From an uncultured Bacilli bacterium (GTDB lineage: Bacteria > Bacillota_I > Bacilli_A > RF39 > UBA660), in contig CAKOMI010000010.1 of the NCBI GenBank assembly GCA_934096605.1, forward strand, positions 1 through 36,796: a DNA stretch of 36,796 bases, in the 5' to 3' direction. The notes beneath the pieces are model-generated. The model was not told the origin of the DNA and searched no databases. It saw nothing but the letters and a program-made list of their open reading frames with translations. The position numbers were made by a program, and so were the translations under genes. Below, in pieces: positions 16,396 to 24,683 of this stretch (positions are counted from its first letter, which is position 1; every line of letters begins with the position of its first letter).

Positions 16396-17031
16396 ATGAA
16401 TTTATATGAAAGAAATCAAAAACAAAGAACATTCTTTAATGAGAAAATAGATTCTTATGATGATGTACATAGTACTTATATGGAAACTAAGAAAACATTA
16501 GGGGATAGTTTAGATAAAGAAACTAAAAAAATATTAGACTTAGGAGCTGGTACAGGTTTAGAATTAATTCATGTGTTTGAATTATTTCCAAGTGCTGAAG
16601 TTACAGTCATAGATATTACCGAAAACATGCTTGAAGAACTAAAGAAAAGAATTTTTGCAGATCATGTAACAACTATATGTGGAGATTTCTTCGAAGTTGA
16701 GTTTGGAGATGATTATGATGCAGTTATATCTACATCAGCACTTCATCATTTCAAAATCGAAGAAAAAATTAAACTATATAAAAAGATTTATGATTGTTTA
16801 AAAAAAAATGGTCAATTCATTAATTGTGATAAAATAGCTTTAACTCAAGAAATAGAAGATGGGCAATTGTACGAATTAGAACATAATATTGAAAATCATA
16901 AACATATAGATACACCACTTACTGTTGAACATGAGATAGAAGTATTAAAAAGGGTTGGTTTTGAAGATATAACTTCAAGTAATGTTGATAAAGATGATTA
17001 TAGTCTTATTAAGGCTAGAAAAATCAAATAA
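16396..17031 (+). CDS. Class I SAM-dependent methyltransferase
   Basis: 211 aa, AAGGGGGA upstream. SAM-binding motif I is ILDLGAGTGLELIHVF (about residues 47-62). An acidic residue ends strand 2 (VTVIDITENMLEEL), and motif IV-like DAVISTSALHHFKIEEK follows. The fold is that of UbiE/Methyltransf_25 small-molecule methyltransferases; the substrate is unknown. It is controlled with the TetR regulator, so the pair may respond to and modify or detoxify a small molecule. That is inference from the operon. Confidence 0.88.
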   Translation: MNLYERNQKQRTFFNEKIDSYDDVHSTYMETKKTLGDSLDKETKKILDLGAGTGLELIHVFELFPSAEVTVIDITENMLEELKKRIFADHVTTICGDFFEVEFGDDYDAVISTSALHHFKIEEKIKLYKKIYDCLKKNGQFINCDKIALTQEIEDGQLYELEHNIENHKHIDTPLTVEHEIEVLKRVGFEDITSSNVDKDDYSLIKARKIK

Positions 17032-17141
17032 TTTTAGATAAGTATTTAGATAAGTTGGGTGAAAAAACTTACGATATCTGAATAAAAAATTATAAATTTA
17101 AAATAAAAAATACCAATTTAAAAGGAAAAAATTACTTGGTT

Positions 17142-17335
17142 GTTTTAATATTTTACCTGGTGATAGAGAGTGTATGTGTCATGTGTGTTAAGACTGATTG
17201 GTATCGAAAGAGGCGAGAATGATACTTTTAAAATTATCTATGAATGTGAAATTTAGAAAATGATTAAGAAAAATGAGATGGCTACCGATGATGATATGGA
17301 TAAGATTTTTTAGCTTATGAGTTACTCAAAATAAA
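17142..17335 (+). pseudogene. RNHCP domain relic, C-terminal half
   Basis: Frame pieces read NILPGDREC, then (shifted) LRLIGIERGENDTFKIIYEC, then KMIKKNEMATDDDMDKIF and, after a stop, LMSYSK. Together they follow the usual order of the RNHCP C-terminal half (PGDR...C, a Cys-containing ribbon strand, DD...). Several stops and frameshifts interrupt it. It complements the N-terminal half at 14075-14202, so both probably come from one gene downstream of trpS. Confidence 0.6.
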
Positions 17336-17367
17336 TGGCTAGGTGTTTTACCTAGACCATTTTTTTT
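17336..17367. terminator. Terminator between the RNHCP relic and the ABC operon
   Basis: TGGCTAGGT pairs with ACCTAGACCA around GTTTT, then eight T on the plus strand. It overlaps the last codons of the permease gene on the minus strand. Confidence 0.75.
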
Positions 17368-18136
17368 CGAAATAAGTTACTATTTTATAGAGAATAAATG
17401 AAATAATAATTAATAAGAAGATTCCTGTCATAACTAAATCTAATTTAAATACTTGTGTTCCATATATGATTAAATATCCGAGTCCTTTTTTACTAACTAA
17501 AAATTCTCCCATAATAACGCCTATTAAAGTCATAGAAATATTGATTTTTAAAGAAGACAAAATCGTTCTTTTTGATTCGGGGATGATTAAGTATTTTAAG
17601 GTATCTTTTTTACTAGAACCTAATGTTTCTAAAAGTTTTAAACGATAACTATCAACACCTTGAAAACCATTATAAATATTTAAAATACTAACTATTAGGT
17701 TAATAAGTAAGGCCATTACAATTACCGATTTAATATTAGCTCCAAACCATATAATAATGATAGGACCTAAAGCTACTTTAGGAAGACTATTTATCATCGT
17801 TAAAAAAGGGGCACATACCCGTTCTAATAAAGGTATTTCATATAGAATAATAGCAATGATGAAACCAAATATAATACCAATAATAAATGATATAATTATT
17901 TCATAAAGCGTAGCCCATATATGAGTCCATAATAAACCATCTAAATATAAATCCTTGAGCGTTTTTAAAACTTTCGTTGGAGAAGAGAATAAAAAACTGC
18001 TTATTATGCCCTTTCTTGAAAGAATCTCCCAGGTGATAAGAAAAGACATTATTAAAGTGACTTGCAAGGTTAATACTAATATTTTTTCCTTTAATATTTT
18101 TCTTTTTAAATCATTACTATTATTAATCTTGGACAT
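17348..18136 (-). CDS. ABC transporter permease (SsuC/TauC/ThiX type)
   Basis: 262 aa, six hydrophobic segments, BPD_transp_1 family. The EAA cytoplasmic loop that touches the ATPase is recognisable in QGVDSYRLKLLETLGSSKKD followed by TLKYLIIPE. It overlaps the ATPase gene by 14 nt, so the three-gene importer is one operon read leftward (binding protein, ATPase, permease). The substrate (sulfonate, taurine or a pyrimidine/thiamine precursor) cannot be fixed from sequence. Confidence 0.9.
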   Translation of the reverse strand: MSKINNSNDLKRKILKEKILVLTLQVTLIMSFLITWEILSRKGIISSFLFSSPTKVLKTLKDLYLDGLLWTHIWATLYEIIISFIIGIIFGFIIAIILYEIPLLERVCAPFLTMINSLPKVALGPIIIIWFGANIKSVIVMALLINLIVSILNIYNGFQGVDSYRLKLLETLGSSKKDTLKYLIIPESKRTILSSLKINISMTLIGVIMGEFLVSKKGLGYLIIYGTQVFKLDLVMTGIFLLIIISFILYKIVTYFEKKWSR

Positions 18137-18872
18137 CTAAATCCCTCCATATATCATTATAAAGGCTTGCAAATTCTTTAGCTTTTCTATTTTCAATAGG
18201 TGTACTTTTATTAGTTAAGTTTATAGTATAAATATTTTTGATTTCACATGGTCTTTTAGATAACACTAGGACTTTATCAGACATGGATATAGCCTCTGAT
18301 ATGTCATGACTTACTAAAATAGCCGTGATATTTTCTTTTTTGATAATTTTATAAACGTCATCACTGATTTTTAGGCGTGACTGATAATCTAGGGCTGAGA
18401 ATGGCTCATCTAAAAGTAAAATGTCAGGTCTTAGAGCAAGGGTCCTTATTAAGGCCACACGTTGCCGCATACCACCGGATAATTCTTTAGGATAGGCATT
18501 TAAAAAATCACCTAATTTGTATTCTTGTAATAATTTTTTTACATAGTCTTTATTTTCTTTAGTAGCAATTTTTTTGATTTTTAAACCTAATATAGCATTT
18601 TCATAAATAGTTAGCCAAGGAAATAAGGCATCTTGTTGGAGCATATAACCAACAACTATATTTTCATCTTTAATAATGATGCCACTCGTTTGTTCATCGA
18701 TACCAGCAAGAATACTTAAAAGAGTAGATTTACCACAGCCACTGGGACCAACAAGAGTAATGATACTCCCTTTTTCCGCTTGCATGGAAATGTCTTTAAT
18801 TGCTTTAGTCGTGCCATTTATAGTAATATAATCTTTTTTAATATGAGAGATTTCTAAAATAGGTTTATTCAT
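18123..18872 (-). CDS. ABC transporter ATP-binding protein (SsuB/TauB/ThiZ type)
   Basis: 249 aa. Walker A is VGPSGCGKSTLL, the Q-loop is VGYMLQQDALFPWLTIYENA, the signature is ELSGGMRQRVALIRTLA, Walker B is DILLLDEPFSALD, and the switch His lies in AILVSHDISEAI. The LFPWLTIYEN form of the Q-loop is typical of nitrate/sulfonate/taurine and HMP importers. It overlaps the binding-protein gene by 8 nt. Confidence 0.95.
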   Translation of the reverse strand: MNKPILEISHIKKDYITINGTTKAIKDISMQAEKGSIITLVGPSGCGKSTLLSILAGIDEQTSGIIIKDENIVVGYMLQQDALFPWLTIYENAILGLKIKKIATKENKDYVKKLLQEYKLGDFLNAYPKELSGGMRQRVALIRTLALRPDILLLDEPFSALDYQSRLKISDDVYKIIKKENITAILVSHDISEAISMSDKVLVLSKRPCEIKNIYTINLTNKSTPIENRKAKEFASLYNDIWRDLDVQD

Positions 18873-19848
18873 TTAAATTTTTAATTAAATCGTTATAAGG
18901 AACATATTTTGCAATTAATTTATTTTTAATAAGTAGATCTTCTAAGTTTTTAAAATATTCTTCTTTTATGTAAGTATCTTTTAACCAAGAATCACTTTCT
19001 TTATAACGTTTAACAAATGTTTCTAAATCATCCATGTTTGAATCTTTAAATTGATTATGGATAGATTTGGCTATTTCTTTAGCATCATTTTCAGTACAAA
19101 ATTTTAAACCTTTATTAATTGCTTTAGTAAATTTTTTTAATGTGTCCTCATCATTTTCTAAACTACTTTTTTTCGTATAAAAGGCTGTGTATGGCATTTC
19201 ACCAGATAAAGAACCGATACTTGCAAGGACTTTACCATAACCTTCTTTTTCTAATAATGATGCGTTTGGTTCAAAAAGGTTAACGTAGTCGCCAACACCA
19301 CTTATATAAGTACCAGATAAGGCGGCAAATTCAACCGAATAATTTAGGTTAACTTTAGATATATCAACACCGGCATTTTCCATAGCATTAATAAAGTTTA
19401 AAGCTGGCATACCACCCTTTCTACCTACTAATACTTCTTTGCCTTCTAAATCATGCCAATCAAAGTTTTCATCTTTACCAAATATGAACTGACCATCTCT
19501 TTTAGTAAGACCCGCAAATGTAACAAGATAGTCTTTCTCACCACCATCATAGACATAAATAGCGCTTTCAGGACCGGCGAATCCTATTAAAACGTCACCT
19601 GATAAAACGGCCGCACTTACTTTGTCAGCACCTGGTGTTAGTAATAAGTCAATATCTAAGCCCTCATCTTTCATATAGCCATTTTCTATGGCTACATAAA
19701 GTGGAGCATAAAATACACTGTGCGTAACTTCGGCTAATTTAACAGTTGTTAAGTTAGTCTCTTTTTTTGGTTTAAAAACACTGTAAGTTCCAATTAGCAT
19801 TACTACTAATATTAGACCAACAATTGTTTTTACAATTTTCTTTTTCAA
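18865..19848 (-). CDS. ABC transporter substrate-binding protein (NMT1/SsuA-like)
   Basis: 327 aa. The start is TTG at 19848, with GGAGG 7 nt upstream; no better ATG exists. An N-terminal hydrophobic segment (8-24) has no lipobox Cys, so the protein would stay tethered by an uncleaved helix. That is unusual in a Gram-positive lineage where such proteins are mostly lipoproteins. The NMT1/THI5-like fold is shown by SVFYAPLYVAIENGYMKDEG, GADKVSAAVLSGDVLIGFAG and DLEGKEVLVGRKGGMPALN. ThiY-like pyrimidine-precursor binding and sulfonate binding are both possible. No TPP riboswitch is apparent upstream. Confidence 0.85.
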   Translation of the reverse strand: MKKKIVKTIVGLILVVMLIGTYSVFKPKKETNLTTVKLAEVTHSVFYAPLYVAIENGYMKDEGLDIDLLLTPGADKVSAAVLSGDVLIGFAGPESAIYVYDGGEKDYLVTFAGLTKRDGQFIFGKDENFDWHDLEGKEVLVGRKGGMPALNFINAMENAGVDISKVNLNYSVEFAALSGTYISGVGDYVNLFEPNASLLEKEGYGKVLASIGSLSGEMPYTAFYTKKSSLENDEDTLKKFTKAINKGLKFCTENDAKEIAKSIHNQFKDSNMDDLETFVKRYKESDSWLKDTYIKEEYFKNLEDLLIKNKLIAKYVPYNDLIKNLNE

Positions 19849-20087
19849 ACAAATTCCTCCTTTTATTGTTCCATTTTAGTTTATGAAAAACCTAGGCTTT
19901 TGGTTATTGTTTTGATATCTGTATTTATGTGAAAAAAAAGTATTTTTTATAAAATATGATTTTAAAAAGTTTCAAATTTTAATGATTATAGACTATATAG
20001 TTAATTTATAAATGTAGTATTATTTTATCTAATAAATTTAAATGTTGAAAAAAGTTATAAAAATGTTCTTTAAAAATAAATGATTTA

Positions 20088-20111
20088 TGTTATAATGTGT
20101 AATATAGGAGG
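20088..20111 (+). promoter_or_regulatory. Strong extended -10 promoter and SD for the fibre operon
   Basis: TGTTATAAT (TG at 20088-20089, TATAAT at 20091-20096), then AGGAGG at 20106-20111, 9 nt before the ATG. The rest of the 19849-20087 spacer is AT-rich with no gene or clear riboswitch. Confidence 0.65.
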
Positions 20112-20120
20112 ATATAAAAT

Positions 20121-20774
20121 ATGGAAAAGAACAGAAATGTACAAGTAATAGCGATAATAGCTTTGGTTGTTGGAATTTTTGGCTTATCAATAGGTTTTGC
20201 AGCATTTTCTAGCGTTTTAAATATTCAATCTAGTGCAAATGTAAAACCTGATAGTAGTACTATGAATGTCGATTTTTCTAGTGCTGAGGATAAGGTTGCA
20301 CTTGCTGAAATAACACCGACTGCAACGCCTAGTACTATAGTAACGACAAATGGTGTGATTGATAATAGTGGTGATCCAACTATTTCACAATTAAGTGCTA
20401 CTTTTACCGAGCCTGGACAATCTGCAGTATACAAATTTTATGCATATAATGCTGGTGAATTAACTGCTTACTTAAAAAGTATAGTTTTTGGTAATGTTGC
20501 TGGTGAAAATGTTACAAAGAAATGTACTGCTGCTGAAGGTACTACTGATGCTTTAGTTCAAAAGGCGTGTGAGAAAATTTCTGTAAGCGTAAAAGTTGGT
20601 GATGAACTTGCTACGACGACTGGAAAAGCTTCTATTACTGGACACAACTTGGCTAAGGCAGCTGGTGAAATGGTTACAGTAACTTTAGCATATGAAGCTG
20701 ATGCTGAACGTGCAGATGGAGACTTTACTGTTGCCTTTGGTGATATCACTTTAAATTATAGCTCTGCTGATTAA
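20121..20774 (+). CDS. TasA/camelysin-like secreted fibre subunit
   Basis: 217 aa. N-terminal signal with hydrophobic segment 9-30 ending SIGFAAFSS, the form processed by SipW-type signal peptidases. The rest is one beta-sandwich domain rich in Ala, Thr, Val and Gly. It has the family-type strands (QLSATFTEPGQSAVYKFYAY and VTVTLAYEAD) and a single Cys pair (about 135/150). Its codon use is more GC-rich than its neighbours, and with the strong promoter this points to high expression, as for a structural subunit. It sits first in an operon with a signal peptidase. Family members form extracellular protein fibres, and that role is inferred here. Confidence 0.75.
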   Translation: MEKNRNVQVIAIIALVVGIFGLSIGFAAFSSVLNIQSSANVKPDSSTMNVDFSSAEDKVALAEITPTATPSTIVTTNGVIDNSGDPTISQLSATFTEPGQSAVYKFYAYNAGELTAYLKSIVFGNVAGENVTKKCTAAEGTTDALVQKACEKISVSVKVGDELATTTGKASITGHNLAKAAGEMVTVTLAYEADAERADGDFTVAFGDITLNYSSAD

Positions 20775-20785
20775 GGTGATGTTTT

Positions 20786-20804
20786 AAGGACAATTTGTCT
20801 TTTT
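20786..20804 (+). terminator. Intra-operon attenuator hairpin between fibre subunit and signal peptidase
   Basis: AAGGACA pairs with TGTCTTT (one G-U) around ATT, followed by more T residues. A short, weak terminator here would lower transcription of the signal peptidase relative to the fibre subunit. Confidence 0.5.
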
Positions 20805-20821
20805 AAAGGCGGGATATAATA

Positions 20822-21952
20822 ATGAAAAAAAGCTATATTAGAATAATAGTACTTACCTTTACTTTTAGTTTGTTTTTGCTTTTAAATTGTTTTAAATTAA
20901 AACTACTTGGGCAAAATGAATTAAATATAATTCTCTTATTATCCTTAGGAGCTGAATGCTTTGCTTTAGGATTTGAGAAGGATAATCATCGTTATAGTAA
21001 AGATATTACCTTAGAGATTATTATTATTTTAATGGCTTTTTTTCTGCTTTATTATTTATCTGGTCTTCTAATTGGCTATGCTAGAAATACCAATTATCTT
21101 TCAATAAGTTCTTTTTTGAATATAATCTTGCCTATTATTTTTTACATTCTTATAAAAGAATTTTTACGTTATCAATTTTTAATGAAAGCTAGTGAGTCAA
21201 AATTTTTGATTATAATTGTTTGTGTATTCTTTATTATCATTGATAATACTATTGCTTTCTCATCTCATATAATTTGTTTTAATAAAGAAACGTTTTTATT
21301 GGTTGCATTAACCTTTTTACCTTCAATTTCTGAAAATATTTTATGTTCATATTTAGGGTTGAAATTTGGCTATAAACCTAGTATTGTTTATTTATTAGTT
21401 ATAAACTTATATAAGTATTTGTTGCCAATAATACCTAATCCTAATGAATACGTTTATTCTGTGGTATTTCTTGTTCTTCCTATTATAATACTTGTTAAGA
21501 TTATAAATTGGTTTAAAAGTGATCGGACAGAAGAAATTATTACTCAAGGATATAATCATGGCAAAAAGGATTTTTTGATTTTATTTTTTTTAAGTATTTT
21601 AACTTGTGTCTTGATTTATACTGTGTCTGGGTATTTTAGGTATTATGCTATAGCTGTTGCAAGTGGGTCTATGGAGCCTAAAATATCAAAAGGTGATGTT
21701 GTAATTGTAGATAAGAAATATAGTGGTATAAATGTTGGCGATGTACTCGCATATAAATATGATGGTAAGGTAATTGTTCACAGAATTTATCGTATTGTTA
21801 ATAATGATAATGAATATTATATATACACAAAGGGTGATGCTAATAACGATTATGATAAGTATAAGATTACTAATGATATGTTTGTTGGAGTAGTTAAATT
21901 TAAAATTCCCATTATAGGCTATCCGACTGTATTGTTAAATGAGAGGTGGTAA
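20822..21952 (+). CDS. ER-type (SipW-like) signal peptidase I fused to a multi-pass membrane domain
   Basis: 376 aa. Residues 1-230 contain about seven hydrophobic helices. This N-terminal part has a CPBP-like feel (IKEFLRYQFLMKA and SISENILCSYLGLKFGY), but the assignment is weak. After one more helix (about 250-272) comes an S26B peptidase domain: VASGSMEPKISKGDVVIVD with Ser283, VIVHRIYRI with His320 in place of the bacterial Lys, and KGDANNDYD with Asp339. The Ser/His arrangement is that of SipW and eukaryotic/archaeal signal peptidases. Likely substrates are the TasA-like subunit, the lectin-like protein at 23049 and the variable proteins at 6764 and 30219. SipW itself is about 190 aa, so this protein is roughly double length. 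Confidence 0.85.
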   Translation: MKKSYIRIIVLTFTFSLFLLLNCFKLKLLGQNELNIILLLSLGAECFALGFEKDNHRYSKDITLEIIIILMAFFLLYYLSGLLIGYARNTNYLSISSFLNIILPIIFYILIKEFLRYQFLMKASESKFLIIIVCVFFIIIDNTIAFSSHIICFNKETFLLVALTFLPSISENILCSYLGLKFGYKPSIVYLLVINLYKYLLPIIPNPNEYVYSVVFLVLPIIILVKIINWFKSDRTEEIITQGYNHGKKDFLILFFLSILTCVLIYTVSGYFRYYAIAVASGSMEPKISKGDVVIVDKKYSGINVGDVLAYKYDGKVIVHRIYRIVNNDNEYYIYTKGDANNDYDKYKITNDMFVGVVKFKIPIIGYPTVLLNERW

Positions 21953-21954
21953 AA

Positions 21955-23052
21955 ATGTCTATAAACAAATATTCTATTGTAAATAAAGAAAAAACTAATA
22001 AGTCCTTTTTAATTGAACTTTCTTTTTTTGCATTTGTTTTTTGTTTTCTTTTTATATTTGGTAGTAAGTTTCTTGCTAATTCAATAGAAACTAATGTTTC
22101 AGAAAAATTACAATTTCAAGAAACTGGAAATGTTAAATATTCTGTTTGCTTGAAAAGTAATAATTTTTTTGATGATGAATGTTTAGATTCTAATATGACT
22201 TATGTTGCTAGTTTAATCAAAAGTATTCCTCTTACCTTTAATTATCAGCTTAATAGTAATCTTGCAAATACAATAAGTTCAGTAGATTATGAAATTGTTG
22301 CTAAGCTTGTAATGGAGAATGATGAGACAAAAGCAAAATATTATAATAAAGAATTTGTATTGGTGCCTAAAACAACGGAAAATACAACTAATAATGGAAC
22401 ACTTTATAATTTAAAGAAAATGGTTGATATTGATTATGAATATTACAATAGTATTGCTACTAATTTTAAATCACAATATGGAGTTGATTCTCAAAGCTAT
22501 TTAGAAGTGTATTTAAATACTTATAATAATGTTATTTCCGACAATCAAGAAATACCTAAGTTTGCTCAAGTGTTAGTACAAATACCTTTATCAAAAAAAG
22601 CTATCGAAATTAAATTTAATACTCAGGAAATCAATAAAAATATTGACAAGCTTATCACATCTAAATCTTTGGTAATTAAAGAATATTTTGAATTTATTAT
22701 TGGTATTATATTTATGATGTTATCCATTGTATTTTTGCTTTTAACGCTTATAACAATAAGAAAACGCACTAAAAAAACTAGTTACTACGATAAATTTATT
22801 AATAAAATTTTGAAAGAGTATGATCGTTTAATAGTAGAGACATCGACTTATCCTAAAGAAAATGACTATAATATTTTAATAATTAATAGTTTTAATGAAT
22901 TAATTGATGTTAGAGATAATCTGCGATCACCTATTATGTTTTATAGAACAGATGATAATAAAAAAGCCAAATTTTATATTCTTAATGATGGCAATTTATA
23001 TTTATATGTTGTAAGTGCCAAGAAAATAAATGATGGAGAGAAGAAAAAATGA
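21955..23052 (+). CDS. DUF5305-like membrane protein of the fibre operon
   Basis: 365 aa from the ATG at 21955 (GAGAGGTGG upstream, 2 nt after the previous stop). An N-terminal helix (23-45) is followed by an extracytoplasmic beta-rich domain to about 240 (KYSVCLKSNNFFDDECLDS; NSNLANTISSVDYEIVAKL), then a second helix (246-270) and a cytoplasmic domain of about 95 residues. Topology and neighbourhood (next to an S26B signal peptidase and a TasA-like protein) match DUF5305 proteins. The role is unknown; it may assist assembly or processing. The last 4 nt overlap the next gene (ATGA). Confidence 0.65.
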   Translation: MSINKYSIVNKEKTNKSFLIELSFFAFVFCFLFIFGSKFLANSIETNVSEKLQFQETGNVKYSVCLKSNNFFDDECLDSNMTYVASLIKSIPLTFNYQLNSNLANTISSVDYEIVAKLVMENDETKAKYYNKEFVLVPKTTENTTNNGTLYNLKKMVDIDYEYYNSIATNFKSQYGVDSQSYLEVYLNTYNNVISDNQEIPKFAQVLVQIPLSKKAIEIKFNTQEINKNIDKLITSKSLVIKEYFEFIIGIIFMMLSIVFLLLTLITIRKRTKKTSYYDKFINKILKEYDRLIVETSTYPKENDYNILIINSFNELIDVRDNLRSPIMFYRTDDNKKAKFYILNDGNLYLYVVSAKKINDGEKKK

Positions 23053-24563
23053 AATTTAATAGAAAGAACAATATTTTAATTTATTTTAGTTCTATTATGT
23101 TTGTTGTAGTTATTTTGTTTATAAGTGTTGGATTTTCGGCATTTCAAAATAATTTGGCTATTGAGAATATAAATGCTAAAATAAAAATAGATAAAGATAT
23201 TAGAGTGACTAATGTAAGGGTTGATGGGGTTAAAGCTGCTACTAGTTACTATGAAGATTATAATGTAGCTAATATTTCTGGGAGTATCAGCTTTAATGAT
23301 AATAATTCTTATGTTATTTATGATGTTGAAGTTTATAACTTAGGAAATGTTGCTATGGGAATAAGTGATGCTTCAATTGATAATGATAATTTAAAATTTG
23401 AATTTTTAGATTATAATTTAAAAGATAAAATTTGTGAAAATGAACAGTGTTCTTTAGGTATTAAGAAAATTTTGAAAATAAAAGTTTCATATAATGATAA
23501 AGCGATAATCACTGATAATAGCGAAAACTTCATTATCAGCTTTAAATTTGGAAGAATATATAATATTGATTATGTAGATATTTCAAGTGAAAATAGTTTG
23601 CCGAAAGAAGTCATAGAGGGGGACACATTAAATTTAAATATTATAAATGATATTGGTAGTAATTTAGTTGTATTTATGAATAATAGAAGACTTTTAATAA
23701 ATAGTGAATATCAATATGTTAATGAAATTTTAACAATTCCAAATATTAGTGGTGATATTCGTATTTCTGCAAATAAATACATATGTAAAAGAGCAACTAG
23801 GCTTCATACCGAAGAATGTAAGGGTAACTATTGTGCCGGTGCTGGTTATAAAGTTGATGGAAGTTATGGTACTACAACAATTACTTATGGTTCTTTGGGA
23901 ACGACTGGAAGTTTGACTTCAGGTGATGCTTTTGATTGCGATGTAAATGGAGATGGCATTTATGATTCAGAAACAGAAAGATTTTATTATGTTACAAATA
24001 TGGAAAAAAATAGTAATGTAGCAGTTTTAATTTATTATAATAGTGTTAGTGAAGGGAAACCAAATAATGAGAAGTATTATCCCTATGATAGTTCAGGAGA
24101 AAATTGGCATGGACCTAGAACTGCTATAGAACAGCTTCCTACTACTAGTCAGTGGAGTAATATCAGTTTATCTAATACAGAAAGAAAATTAACTAATGAA
24201 TATGGTACTACTAGTACAAAAGGTGGTCATACTTATCCTGAAGTGTTTAGTTATTCTAAATATGCGGCGCGTCTTTTAACTTTAGAAGAATTGAGAAGAC
24301 TTGTTGATTCTTTTATTCCAAGTTGGAAAAATGGTGAATTAAATAGTCATCTTTATCTTGTCGAGAATACTAATTTTTCAAAGAAAGATAATTCGAAATT
24401 TGATGGATATTGGTTAGAAACGCCTAGAAATAGTATGTCAAGTTATAGTTGGATGATTTATGCTACAGCAACCCGTATTCACAGTGTACAGGTACAAAGA
24501 ACTGATGTTTTAGTTGGAGTTCGTCCTGTAATAGAAGTATCTAAGAATGATATTTCATATTAA
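23049..24563 (+). CDS. Secreted C-type-lectin-like surface protein with SipW-type signal
   Basis: 504 aa. Signal segment 10-32 ends SVGFSAFQN, parallel to the fibre subunit. Residues 35-170 form a TasA-like beta domain. Next come a short beta region and a C-terminal module (about 265-500) with a Cys-containing start, the calcium-loop-like DCDVNGDGIYD, and YAARLLTLEELRRLVDSF, ending GYWLETPRNS...LVGVRPVIEVSK. The GVRP ending is shared with the VR proteins and DUF6273-type domains. Here the DNA has ordinary low GC, so it looks like a non-diversified relative. It is a candidate fibre tip or minor adhesin. Last gene of the operon; no strong terminator is seen in 24564-24683. Confidence 0.7.
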   Translation: MKFNRKNNILIYFSSIMFVVVILFISVGFSAFQNNLAIENINAKIKIDKDIRVTNVRVDGVKAATSYYEDYNVANISGSISFNDNNSYVIYDVEVYNLGNVAMGISDASIDNDNLKFEFLDYNLKDKICENEQCSLGIKKILKIKVSYNDKAIITDNSENFIISFKFGRIYNIDYVDISSENSLPKEVIEGDTLNLNIINDIGSNLVVFMNNRRLLINSEYQYVNEILTIPNISGDIRISANKYICKRATRLHTEECKGNYCAGAGYKVDGSYGTTTITYGSLGTTGSLTSGDAFDCDVNGDGIYDSETERFYYVTNMEKNSNVAVLIYYNSVSEGKPNNEKYYPYDSSGENWHGPRTAIEQLPTTSQWSNISLSNTERKLTNEYGTTSTKGGHTYPEVFSYSKYAARLLTLEELRRLVDSFIPSWKNGELNSHLYLVENTNFSKKDNSKFDGYWLETPRNSMSSYSWMIYATATRIHSVQVQRTDVLVGVRPVIEVSKNDISY

Positions 24564-24683
24564 TGATTTATGACTTTAACTATTAATTGTACAAAATTTT
24601 GAAACAAAAAAATTAAAGGCTTGCTTAAAAGAGGTTTTATTTTGATTGTTATTTTGATAAAATTGTTTCAAGGTAGGTGAATT

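Noticed and set aside
19849..20120. TPP riboswitch ahead of the ABC importer
   Set aside because: No CUGAGA or similar conserved core on the minus strand; the stretch is simply AT-rich.
20121..20774. Foreign origin of the fibre subunit because of its higher GC
   Set aside because: The bias is explained by Ala/Gly/Thr-rich composition and likely high expression; the operon context is coherent.
24400..24545. Possible third variable region in the lectin-like gene of the fibre operon
   Set aside because: The GVRP ending is shared, but the DNA has normal low GC and lacks the constant islands of VR1/VR2, so there is no DGR signal.
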